In this document: positions 1 through 5,256 of the stretch, piece after piece
How the letters are laid out: each line of letters opens with the position of its first letter
How positions within the stretch are numbered: the first letter of the stretch is position 1
Notes under the pieces: model-generated
Databases searched by the model: none
Seen by the model: only the letters and a program-made list of their open reading frames with translations
What the model was told of the DNA's origin: nothing
Program-made: the position numbers and the translations under genes
Assembly: GCA_903871865.1 (NCBI GenBank)
Contig: CAIQIL010000161.1
Location: forward strand, 1 to 5,256
DNA from: an uncultured Burkholderiales bacterium
Lineage (GTDB): Bacteria; Pseudomonadota; Gammaproteobacteria; Burkholderiales; Burkholderiaceae_C
Length of the DNA stretch: 5,256 bases
Reading direction: 5' to 3'

Positions 1-1001
1 ACCACCGTGCCGACGACATGCGCCATGGCCGCATGCGTCCGCCGCAGTACCACCGGGTGCGCGCCACCACGGCACTGGGCCAGGTCGCGCTGTACGACCA
101 CCGCATCGCCAGCCCCCGCCTGGATGGCCGACACGGTTTCGGCGACCTGGTCACGGCAGCGGCCGGCGCCATGCCCTCCGTCTTCCAGCAGACCCCGGGC
201 AACCTGGGCGTGGAAGAGTTCCTCTTCAAGACCATGGTGTCTTCGCCCTACAACTTCGGCGTGAGCAACAAGCTGCTGCTGCCGGCGCCGATCATCATGA
301 ACACGGCCTCCTACCGCTCGGTGCACATCCAGCCGACGCGGCTGTGCGAGGAGATCATGGTGGACGAGCTGGCCAAGGCGCTGGGCAAGGATCCCGTGGC
401 CTTCCGGCTCGAGTTCCTGCGCTCGCCGCGCGCCATCGCCTGCCTGAAGGCCGTGGCCGCCACCGGGCAGTGGGGCAAGACCATGTCACCCGGCTTCGCG
501 CAAGGCATCGCGGTGCACCAGGAGACGCGCTCCTACACCGCCTGCCTGGTGGAGATCGACGCCCGCCCGGCCATCGCAGGCACGGGCCCGGCGCTGGTCA
601 CCAAGGCCGTCATCGCCATCGATGTGGGCAAGCCCATCAACCTCAGCGGCATCGACGCCCAGGTCCAGGGCGCGCTGGCCGAATCCATCTCCATCGTGCT
701 GAGTTCTGGCCTGCACGTGCAAAACGGCCTGCCGCTGGAAGGCAGCTTCTCGCAGTACCACTTCAGCCGCAACCGCCACTACCCGAAGGACGTCAAGGTC
801 ATCATCATGCCGCCCAACGGCGAGGCCATCGGTGGCCTGGGCGAGGTCGGTCTGTCGGCGTCGAGCGCCGCGATAGCGAACGCTTTTGGCCGCGCCACGG
901 GGATCAAACCGCGCAAATTCCCGCTGTTCTTCCCGGTGGACTTCACGCCCTTCCCGCCGGGCAAGCTGCCCACCCGCCTGATGTTGCCCCTGCCCGCCTG
1001 A
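1..1001 (+). CDS. Molybdopterin-binding large subunit of a xanthine dehydrogenase / isoquinoline 1-oxidoreductase-type enzyme, 3' part
   Basis: This is the C-terminal part of a molybdenum hydroxylase large subunit. Such enzymes hydroxylate N-heterocycles or oxidise aldehydes at a Mo-pterin centre. The frame is open from position 3 to the TGA at 999-1001, and the 5' end lies outside the window. The ATG at 18 is internal, because it falls inside the family segment ADDMRHGR. Visible family blocks are RVRATTALGQ, TASYRSVHIQPTRLCEE with IMVDELAKALGKDPVAFRLEF after it, AQGIAVHQE, and GGLGEVGLSASSAAIANAF near the C-terminus. The Glu encoded at 843-845 sits where the family's catalytic base (GEPG or similar) is found. 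About 333 residues remain, a bit under half of a typical IorB-like subunit of 700-750. The gene is followed after 12 bp by its Fe-S partner, whose AGGAG overlaps this stop codon. The family assignment is firm; the substrate is unknown. Confidence 0.9.
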   Translation, partial: HRADDMRHGRMRPPQYHRVRATTALGQVALYDHRIASPRLDGRHGFGDLVTAAAGAMPSVFQQTPGNLGVEEFLFKTMVSSPYNFGVSNKLLLPAPIIMNTASYRSVHIQPTRLCEEIMVDELAKALGKDPVAFRLEFLRSPRAIACLKAVAATGQWGKTMSPGFAQGIAVHQETRSYTACLVEIDARPAIAGTGPALVTKAVIAIDVGKPINLSGIDAQVQGALAESISIVLSSGLHVQNGLPLEGSFSQYHFSRNRHYPKDVKVIIMPPNGEAIGGLGEVGLSASSAAIANAFGRATGIKPRKFPLFFPVDFTPFPPGKLPTRLMLPLPA

Positions 1002-1013
1002 GGAGATCGACCC

Positions 1014-1472
1014 ATGACCATCCAGAATTTCAGCGTCAACGGCAAGCCCGTCTCGGTGGACGCCCCCAACGACATGGCCCTGCTGTGGGTGCTGCGTGAC
1101 AAGCTCGGCGTCACCGGTCCCAAGTACGGTTGCGGCATCAACGTGTGCAAGGCCTGCACCTGCAACGTCAACGGCAAGGCTTTCACGCCGTGCTCGACCC
1201 CGGTGTCGGCCGTGAATGGCAAGAACATCACCACCATCGAAGGCCTGGCCGCCGACGGCACGCTGCACCCGGTGCAACAGGCCTGGCTGGACCTGGACGT
1301 GGCCCAGTGCGGCTACTGCCAGCCGGGCCAGATCATGGCGGCCGTGGCCTTGCTCAACCGCACCAAGACCCCGACCGACGCCGACATCGACGCCATCGAC
1401 AACGTCTGCCGCTGCGGCACCTATGGCCGCATCCGCGCGGCCATCAAGCTCGCCGCATCGCGCATGCCTTGA
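1014..1472 (+). CDS. [2Fe-2S]-binding small subunit of the molybdenum hydroxylase (IorA/CoxS-like)
   Basis: This 152-residue protein would carry electrons from the Mo-pterin centre of the large subunit through two [2Fe-2S] clusters. The N-terminal plant-type ferredoxin domain (about 1-75) has ligands C40, C45, C48 and C60. The C-terminal four-helix domain (about 76-150) has C99 and C102 in QCGYCQPGQ and C132 and C134 in VCRCGTY. All eight expected cysteines are present and the length is normal for the family. The ATG is preceded by AGGAG at 1001-1005, 8 bases away, overlapping the stop of the large-subunit gene, so translation is probably coupled. The cluster-binding loop reads CGINVCKACTC. 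The Gly usual after the second Cys is Lys46, and there is an extra Cys50. The gene order (large then small subunit, no FAD subunit downstream) fits a two-subunit IorAB-type enzyme using a cytochrome or other external acceptor; that last point is inference. Confidence 0.93.
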   Translation: MTIQNFSVNGKPVSVDAPNDMALLWVLRDKLGVTGPKYGCGINVCKACTCNVNGKAFTPCSTPVSAVNGKNITTIEGLAADGTLHPVQQAWLDLDVAQCGYCQPGQIMAAVALLNRTKTPTDADIDAIDNVCRCGTYGRIRAAIKLAASRMP

Positions 1473-1490
1473 ACCGCGAGGTCAACGCCC

Positions 1491-2507
1491 ATGGAAAGCC
1501 TCGACCAACAGGTGCTGGACGCCATGGCGCGCTGGCACGCGCAAGGCCACCGCTTTGCGCTGGTGACCGTCGCCCAGACCTGGGGCTCGGCGCCGCGCCA
1601 GCCCGGGGCCTGGCTGGCCTTGTGCGATGACGGACGCGTGCAGGGCTCGGTCTCGGGCGGGTGCATCGAGGACGACCTCATCGAGCGCATGCGTTCGGGG
1701 GCCTTGCGTGCCACCGGTGCAGCGCCCACCCTGGTGACCTACGGCGGCACGCGCGAAGCCGCCCGCCGCTACGGCCTGCCCTGTGGCGGCACCCTGGCGC
1801 TGGTGGTGGAGCCCGAACCCGACCTGGCGTCCTTGCAGCAACTGGCGCAAGGCATCCAGGCGGGGCGGCTCATGCGCCGGCGCGTGGACCTGCGCGACGG
1901 CTCGGTCACCGTCATGGACGCCGATGCCGGGCCGGAGGTGCAGTGGGATGGCGAGGTGCTGTGCACCACGCACGGGCCGCGCTGGCGTTTGCTCGTCATC
2001 GGGGCGGCGCAGACCGCGCGCTTCCTGGTGCCCATCGCGCAATCGCTGGGCTTCGCCGTGAGCGTGTGCGACCCGCGCCCGGAGTACCACACCGAGTGGG
2101 ACGTGCCCGACGCGCCGTGGCTGCCTGGCATGCCCGACGACGTGGTGCTGGCCATGCGACCGGACCCGCACACCGCGGTGGTGGCGCTCACCCACGACCC
2201 CAAGCTCGACGACCTGGCGCTGATCGAGGCTTTGCGCTCTCCCGCGTACTACGTGGGTGCCCTGGGCTCGGTGGCCAACAACGAAAGTCGGCGTGCCCGG
2301 CTGTGCGAGCACTTCGAGCTGAGCACGGCCGAGGTGGACCGCCTCCACGGGCCCATCGGCCTGCCGATTGGCAGCCGCACGCCGCCTGAAATCGCCGTGG
2401 CCATCGCGGCCCAGCTGGTGGCGGTCCGCCGCGGGGTGCGCGCGAACGCGCCAGCCACCGAGGCGGCCTGGCCCCCCTCGCGCACGCCGGTCTGCCAGGC
2501 GGGCTGA
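1491..2507 (+). CDS. xdhC: XdhC/CoxI-family molybdenum cofactor insertion protein
   Basis: XdhC proteins bind molybdenum cofactor, protect its sulfurated form and deliver it to apo-hydroxylases of the xanthine dehydrogenase family. The protein has 338 residues. The N-terminal XdhC/CoxI domain (about 10-110) carries TWGSAPRQPGAW (30-41) and GSVSGGCIED (52-61), whose Cys58 is at the conserved family position, then CGGTLALVVEP. The C-terminal Rossmann-like domain (about 165-312) begins with RLLVIGAAQTA (166-176), continues with VCDPRPEY (192-199) and VVALTHDPKLDD, and ends with the family block GPIGLPIGSRTPPEIA (from 287). The ATG has GAGGT at 1478-1482, 8 bases upstream, and lies 18 bp after the Fe-S subunit gene, so it is the third gene of one operon. 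The usual GAGxxx turn reads GAAQTA, a Gly-to-Ala change at 173 or its equivalent. The last 20 or so residues are low-complexity Ala/Pro/Arg. The symbol is by family; the client is presumably the adjacent enzyme. Confidence 0.93.
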   Translation: MESLDQQVLDAMARWHAQGHRFALVTVAQTWGSAPRQPGAWLALCDDGRVQGSVSGGCIEDDLIERMRSGALRATGAAPTLVTYGGTREAARRYGLPCGGTLALVVEPEPDLASLQQLAQGIQAGRLMRRRVDLRDGSVTVMDADAGPEVQWDGEVLCTTHGPRWRLLVIGAAQTARFLVPIAQSLGFAVSVCDPRPEYHTEWDVPDAPWLPGMPDDVVLAMRPDPHTAVVALTHDPKLDDLALIEALRSPAYYVGALGSVANNESRRARLCEHFELSTAEVDRLHGPIGLPIGSRTPPEIAVAIAAQLVAVRRGVRANAPATEAAWPPSRTPVCQAG

Positions 2508-2516
2508 GGCTGCACG

Positions 2517-2543
2517 GCTGGGCGCGATCTAGCGCCACCCAGC
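2517..2543 (+). terminator. Candidate hairpin terminator after xdhC
   Basis: Ten bases after the xdhC stop, GCTGGG (2517-2522) pairs with CCCAGC (2538-2543). Inside it, CGC (2523-2525) pairs with GCG (2532-2534) around the loop GATCTA, leaving CCA unpaired. An alternative register pairs GGCGC (2521-2525) with GCGCC (2532-2536). No T-run follows, so this is not a classical intrinsic terminator. In a GC-rich genome it could still mark the operon end or protect the 3' end of the transcript. Confidence 0.35.
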
Positions 2544-2581
2544 GCCACGCGGCGCAGCGCGAACTTGCGTGAGGTTTGACA

Positions 2582-2606
2582 CGGCCGCCGCCATGGCGTG
2601 CGGCCG
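2582..2606. repeat. Near-perfect 25-bp palindrome upstream of the chemoreceptor gene
   Basis: The outer arms CGGCCGC (2582-2588) and GCGGCCG (2600-2606) are perfectly complementary. The centre is a perfect 10-bp palindrome, CGCCATGGCG (2589-2598). One T at 2599 is the only base breaking the symmetry. It directly follows a TTGACA hexamer (2576-2581) and lies about 180 bp before the chemoreceptor start. It could be an operator for a dimeric regulator, a transcript hairpin, or a chance product of high GC content. The symmetry is seen directly; any function is unproven. Confidence 0.6.
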
Positions 2607-2765
2607 CGCGTCGCGGTGTCACGCCGATGTCACAACGCTTGTTTCCACTCGTGCGGTTCGGCGCCCGTGTGGCCGACAGCCCCTCGGTGCGTGCGGCGCG
2701 ATGCACCCGAGGAGGCCAGGGCCACCCTGAGGGGGCATGGACTGCGCCGAGGCTTGCCGTCAGGC

Positions 2766-2772
2766 AGGGAAG
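2766..2772 (+). promoter_or_regulatory. Ribosome binding site that fixes the chemoreceptor start at 2784
   Basis: AGGGAAG lies 11 bases before the ATG at 2784. It is the only good purine-rich match near a candidate start in this frame. It supports the ATG at 2784 over the GTG at 2598, which would add 62 residues in front of the first membrane segment. The spacing is slightly long but acceptable. Confidence 0.55.
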
Positions 2773-2783
2773 AAACCAATCCG

Positions 2784-4331
2784 ATGCCGTCTGCGCCATC
2801 CTTGTCTTTGCGTGCCCGCCTGGGCGTGCTTGGCACCCTCGTGGTGCTGGCCCTGGCGGTGGTGGGCGCGGTCAGCGCCTACAGCCTGCGCCACCTCACC
2901 CAGCAGTTCGCCGATTTCCGCGATCACGAATTCACCCAACAAGGCCAGCTCGTGCAGTTGCGCCAGCACCTGGGCAACATCCGCCGCTACGAAAAAGACG
3001 TGCTGCTCAGCATCGACGAGGTCGATGCGGCCAAGTCCTACCAGCTCAAGTGGCGCTCGGCCATGCAGGGCGCGCGCGACATCCTGAGCGGCCTCGGCGC
3101 CACGAAGCACGCAGGCGAGGGCGCGCGCATCCTGGCCTTGCTCCAGGACTACGAAGCGCGCGGCGGCGAGGTCCTGCAGCGCAGCATCAATGGCCAGATC
3201 GTCACCTCGACCGAGGCCAACCAGCTGATGGCACCGGCCAAAGAGGTCATGCGCAAGGCCGACCCGCTGGTCGAGGCCCTGGCCAAGGGTTTGCAAGACG
3301 ATGCCACCGAACGCGCTCAGCAGGTCGGTGACATGGCCGACACCCTGTTGTGGGTGATCCTGGGTGTGGCGGGGGCGACTTTGCTGGTGTTCGTGCCCAC
3401 CACGTGGTGGACGGCGCTGTCCATCACCCGGCCGATCGGGCATGCCGTGGCGCTGGCCGATGGCATCGCGGCGGGCGACCTGTCGCAGCGCATCGAGGTC
3501 CAGGGTTCGGACGAGGTCGCGGCCCTGATGCGTTCCCTGGCCAGCATGCAGGCCAATCTGCGCGACATCGTGGCCCGCGTGAAAACGGCGGGCGACGCCA
3601 TCCTGGCGGCCAGCAGCGAGGTGGCGCATGGCAGCCTCGACCTCTCCAGCCGCACCGAGCGGGCCGCGGCCGAGCTGCAGCGCACCGCCTCGGGCATGCA
3701 GGAGCTGGCCACCATCGTGCAGGCCTCGCGCACCGAGTCCCTGGAGGTTTCGCGCCTGGGTTCGCAGACGCTGAGCTCGGCCCGCCAGGGCGACCAGATC
3801 GTCCACGAGGTCGTCACCCACATGGGCGAGATCGAAGGCGGTTCGCGCCAGATCGCGCAGGCCGTGGGCCTGATCGACCAGGTGGCCTTCCAGACCAACC
3901 TGCTGGCGCTCAATGCCGCGGTCGAGGCCGCGCGCGCTGGCGAACAGGGCAAGGGCTTTGCCGTGGTGGCCGCCGAGGTGCGGCAACTGGCGCAGACCTC
4001 GGCCGAAGCGGCCCGCGAGATCTCCCAGGTCATCCGCACCTCCACCCAGCAGGTCACGCAGGGCAGCACGCTGGTGCAGGCCGCACGCGCCGAGATGCAG
4101 GACGTGCTCAGCTCGGTCGATCAGGTGGCCGACAAGATGTCGGGCATGAGCGAGCGCATCGGCGTGCAGTCCGAGGAGATTTCGCGCATCGCCGAGGCCA
4201 TCCAGGAGCTCGACGCCTGGACCCAGGAAAACGCCGCCCTGGTCGAGGAGTCCTCGGCGGCCGCGGCCTCGCTGCGCCAGCAGGCACAGACGCTCATGGC
4301 GGTGATCGAACGCTTCCGTTTGACGGGGTGA
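2784..4331 (+). CDS. Methyl-accepting chemotaxis protein, transmembrane, with a four-helix-bundle-type sensor domain
   Basis: This is a chemoreceptor that would sense a periplasmic signal and control CheA through CheW. With the ATG at 2784 it has 515 residues. In order: a short basic cytoplasmic tail, TM1 (about 13-35), a helical periplasmic domain of about 150 residues (36-187) containing RRYEKD (67-72), TM2 (about 188-212), HAMP (about 210-264, with TRPI at 215-218 and GSDEV at 241-245), and the signalling hairpin. The hairpin tip (364-404) has the near-invariant [20 protein letters not shown], then [17 protein letters not shown]. Likely methylation sites are Q306/E307 and E488/E489; [10 protein letters not shown] fits the methylation consensus fully. 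It ends in VIERFRLTG without an NWETF-like CheR tether. The sensor domain length and the RRYEKD region suggest the 4HB_MCP type common in Burkholderiales; the ligand is unknown. No che or flagellar genes are nearby, so it is probably an orphan receptor locus. Confidence 0.95.
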   Translation: MPSAPSLSLRARLGVLGTLVVLALAVVGAVSAYSLRHLTQQFADFRDHEFTQQGQLVQLRQHLGNIRRYEKDVLLSIDEVDAAKSYQLKWRSAMQGARDILSGLGATKHAGEGARILALLQDYEARGGEVLQRSINGQIVTSTEANQLMAPAKEVMRKADPLVEALAKGLQDDATERAQQVGDMADTLLWVILGVAGATLLVFVPTTWWTALSITRPIGHAVALADGIAAGDLSQRIEVQGSDEVAALMRSLASMQANLRDIVARVKTAGDAILAASSEVAHGSLDLSSRTERAAAELQRTASGMQELATIVQASRTESLEVSRLGSQTLSSARQGDQIVHEVVTHMGEIEGGSRQIAQAVGLIDQVAFQTNLLALNAAVEAARAGEQGKGFAVVAAEVRQLAQTSAEAAREISQVIRTSTQQVTQGSTLVQAARAEMQDVLSSVDQVADKMSGMSERIGVQSEEISRIAEAIQELDAWTQENAALVEESSAAAASLRQQAQTLMAVIERFRLTG

Positions 4332-4343
4332 TGGCCGGTCACC
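4327..4343. terminator. Short inverted repeat spanning both convergent stop codons
   Basis: GGTGA (4327-4331) and TCACC (4339-4343) are perfectly complementary around a 7-base loop. Each arm contains one of the two convergent stop codons. It could act as a weak bidirectional hairpin, but the stem is only 5 bp and no T-run follows on either strand. Part of the symmetry is automatic, because a TGA stop on each strand is self-complementary. Confidence 0.2.
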
Positions 4344-5169
4344 AGCTCGCCGGGTGCAGCCGGTAGAAGCGGCTCAGTTCCCGGTACAGCGCCGGGTGTT
4401 CGACCGACAGCGCCCGCGGTCGCTCGAAAAACACCTCGGTGACGACGGCGAAAAACTCTGCCGGATCGGTGGCGCCATAGGGGTCGATGAAGGGGGCGGG
4501 GCCGCCCGCGTCCATGGCATCGACCGCCGCGCAGAGTGCGTCATAGGCCGACTGCATCACCGCCGACCAGGCCGCGTAGCGCTCGGCCGGGCCCAGATCG
4601 GGGGCACCGTTGGTCAGGCCGGTTTGCGAGTCCAGCTGGTGCGCGAACTCGTGGATGACCACGTTCCAGCCATCGTGCGGGTCGGCCGCGCCGCGCACGG
4701 TGTCGTCCCAGGCGAGGATGACCTGGCCCTGGCTCCACGATTCGCCCGAGCGCAGGTCGCGCCGCGACTGCACCACGCCCGCGCCGTCCACCTGCTCGTG
4801 GGCGACGAGGAAGGCGCTCGGGTAGACGAGGATTTGCCGCAGCGCGGGGTAGTAGTCGCCCGGGCGGTTCAGCAGCAGCAGGCAGGCTTGCGCGGCGATG
4901 GTGACGCGGACCTCGTCGGTGATGGCCTGGCCTTTGCAGCCGATGAAGGCCTTTTCGGCGAGGAAGACCTGGATGTGCTTCTTGAGCTGCAGCTGCAGGT
5001 CGGCGGGCAGCAGGGCCACGCCGGGCACGCGCCGACGCAGGATGCGCCGCCACTCGGGTGGGAAGGCGTCGGCCTGGGCCTGCCCGCGCCGCCAGGCCAC
5101 CCAGCGCGGCTGGCCGATGAACCAGGCCACCAGCAGCAGGGAGAGGAGGGCGACGATGAGGATGGGCAA
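4339..5169 (-). CDS. mtfA: MtfA-family (M90) zinc-dependent peptidase with an N-terminal membrane segment
   Basis: MtfA proteins are gluzincin-like zinc peptidases. In E. coli, MtfA binds and inactivates the repressor Mlc and so affects glucose PTS genes. This protein has 276 residues (E. coli about 265). The zinc motif is H173-E174-F175-A176-H177 followed by QLD. The third ligand is expected at E238 in DPAEFFAVVTEVFFE, matching Glu212 of E. coli MtfA by my alignment from memory. Other family blocks are LVYPSAFLV (114-122) and SGESWSQGQVILAWDD (141-156). Residues about 2-19 are hydrophobic and followed by RWVAWRR, predicting a single anchor with the catalytic domain in the cytoplasm. The start is TTG at 5169-5167: the in-frame TGA at 5196-5194 and the lack of any ATG or GTG between leave no common start codon upstream, and the next candidate (GTG, Val14) would cut the anchor. 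Whether the target here is Mlc is unknown. Confidence 0.93.
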   Translation of the reverse strand: MPILIVALLSLLLVAWFIGQPRWVAWRRGQAQADAFPPEWRRILRRRVPGVALLPADLQLQLKKHIQVFLAEKAFIGCKGQAITDEVRVTIAAQACLLLLNRPGDYYPALRQILVYPSAFLVAHEQVDGAGVVQSRRDLRSGESWSQGQVILAWDDTVRGAADPHDGWNVVIHEFAHQLDSQTGLTNGAPDLGPAERYAAWSAVMQSAYDALCAAVDAMDAGGPAPFIDPYGATDPAEFFAVVTEVFFERPRALSVEHPALYRELSRFYRLHPASW

Positions 5170-5177
5170 GGTGGCGC

Positions 5178-5195
5178 GGCCTGTTCGGCCTGTTC
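5178..5195. repeat. Tandem 9-bp direct repeat just upstream of mtfA
   Basis: GGCCTGTTC occurs twice back to back (5178-5186 and 5187-5195). On the coding strand of mtfA it reads GAACAGGCC twice and ends 8 bases before the TTG start. Its position in the presumed 5' leader makes a role in translation or regulator binding possible, but a slippage duplication explains it equally well. Confidence 0.6.
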
Positions 5196-5212
5196 AATGC
5201 GACTGGGGCGCA

Positions 5213-5239
5213 ATTGTGGGCCGGGGCGGGGGATTTCAA
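5213..5239 (-). promoter_or_regulatory. Weak candidate sigma70 promoter for mtfA
   Basis: On the minus strand, TTGAAA (5239-5234) matches the -35 consensus at five of six positions. CACAAT (5218-5213) matches the -10 at four of six, with a 15-bp spacer that is shorter than ideal. Transcription would begin near 5206 and give a leader of roughly 35 to 40 bases before the TTG. The -35 lies largely in the loop of the GC-rich hairpin at 5225-5247, so the two proposals compete. Confidence 0.25.
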
Positions 5240-5247
5240 GCCCCGCC
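5225..5247. terminator. GC-rich hairpin at the right edge, possible terminator
   Basis: GGCGGGG (5225-5231) pairs perfectly with CCCCGCC (5241-5247) around a 9-base loop, GATTTCAAG. No T-run follows on either strand, so intrinsic termination is uncertain. It could end a transcript entering from the right, from a gene outside the window, or separate it from mtfA. The remaining bases to 5256 hold no recognisable gene. Confidence 0.35.
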
Positions 5248-5256
5248 TGCCCCTCA

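Larger units (their letters stand above)
2508..2783. other. Intergenic region between xdhC and the chemoreceptor gene
   Basis: This 276-bp stretch separates the molybdenum-enzyme operon from the chemoreceptor gene. It holds a hairpin right after xdhC (2517-2543), a TTGACA (2576-2581) abutting a near-perfect palindrome (2582-2606), a direct repeat of TGTCAC (2617-2622 and 2628-2633), and the ribosome binding site of the chemoreceptor gene near 2766-2772. The reading frame of the chemoreceptor stays open back to a GTG at 2598, but the peptide it would encode is Arg-, Cys- and Pro-rich and resembles no receptor N-terminus. I could not identify a convincing complete sigma70, sigma28 or sigma54 promoter here, although the gap is long enough to hold one. 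Confidence 0.7.

Noticed and set aside
18..1001. Treating ATG at 18 as the start of the large-subunit gene
   Set aside because: The frame is open upstream to position 3, and the Met lies within a conserved internal segment of the family. The gene is cut by the window edge rather than starting here.
486..1277. Long minus-strand open frame opposite the large-subunit and Fe-S genes
   Set aside because: Its His-, Gly- and Arg-rich translation is typical of the antisense of GC-rich coding sequence, and the plus strand carries clear family motifs across the same span.
1482..2348. Minus-strand open frame of 288 codons opposite xdhC
   Set aside because: It is low in complexity with no recognisable domain and lies almost wholly within xdhC, so it is a codon-bias shadow.
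2623..2630. GCCGATGT resembling a sigma28 (FliA) -10 element before the chemoreceptor gene
   Set aside because: It matches GCCGATAA at only six of eight positions, and the sequence 11 bases upstream (around 2604-2611) has no resemblance to a TAAAGTTT -35.
2738..2757. TGG...TTGC pair suggestive of a sigma54 promoter
   Set aside because: The distance between GG and GC is 15 bases instead of 10, so it does not fit the -24/-12 geometry.
2760..3986. Minus-strand open frame of 408 codons opposite the chemoreceptor gene
   Set aside because: Despite its length, its His/Gly/Arg/Ala-rich composition and the firm receptor assignment on the other strand make it a shadow.
3350..4366. Plus-strand open frame of 338 codons in another frame of the chemoreceptor gene
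   Set aside because: The Gly/Arg/Pro-rich translation lacks domains and overlaps the HAMP and signalling coding sequence completely.
4541..5239. Minus-strand alternative-frame open region over mtfA
   Set aside because: The translation is Arg/Pro/Ala-rich with no motif, whereas the overlapping mtfA frame has HEFAH and the other family blocks.

Overview
The window is GC-rich (by eye about two thirds G+C) with strong G/C bias at third codon positions. It reads as a chromosomal segment of a betaproteobacterium, most likely Burkholderiales and plausibly Comamonadaceae. The placement rests on the base composition, the style of the chemoreceptor signalling domain, and the mix of an IorAB-like molybdenum hydroxylase, XdhC and MtfA. 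It is an inference from sequence style, not a database match.

Layout. (1) Positions 1-2507, plus strand, hold a tight three-gene operon. It contains the 3' part of a molybdopterin-binding large subunit of the xanthine dehydrogenase / isoquinoline 1-oxidoreductase family (5' end outside the window), a complete [2Fe-2S] small subunit, and a complete XdhC-type cofactor insertion factor. The gaps are 12 and 18 bp, each with a Shine-Dalgarno-like sequence. (2) Positions 2508-2783 are a non-coding gap with a hairpin just after xdhC, a near-perfect 25-bp palindrome beside an isolated TTGACA, and a pair of TGTCAC repeats. (3) Positions 2784-4331, plus strand, encode a complete transmembrane methyl-accepting chemotaxis protein. 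(4) Positions 4339-5169, minus strand, encode a complete MtfA-family (M90) zinc peptidase, convergent with the chemoreceptor gene and only 7 bp from it, apparently starting at TTG. (5) Positions 5170-5256 are the upstream region of mtfA, with a tandem 9-bp repeat, a weak candidate promoter and a GC-rich hairpin.

How the genes work together. The two oxidoreductase subunits would form a Mo-pterin / [2Fe-2S] hydroxylase or aldehyde dehydrogenase. Electrons would leave the Mo site through two Fe-S clusters. No FAD subunit is visible downstream, which fits the two-subunit IorAB type. XdhC would load the sulfurated molybdenum cofactor into the large subunit. The substrate cannot be read from the sequence. 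The chemoreceptor and MtfA appear to be independent neighbours.

I found no mobile element, RNA gene, CRISPR array or clearly new multi-gene system. The points most worth a second look are small ones: the altered Rossmann glycine in XdhC, the unusual ferredoxin cysteine loop, the palindrome upstream of the chemoreceptor gene, and the TTG start with tandem repeat and membrane anchor of MtfA.
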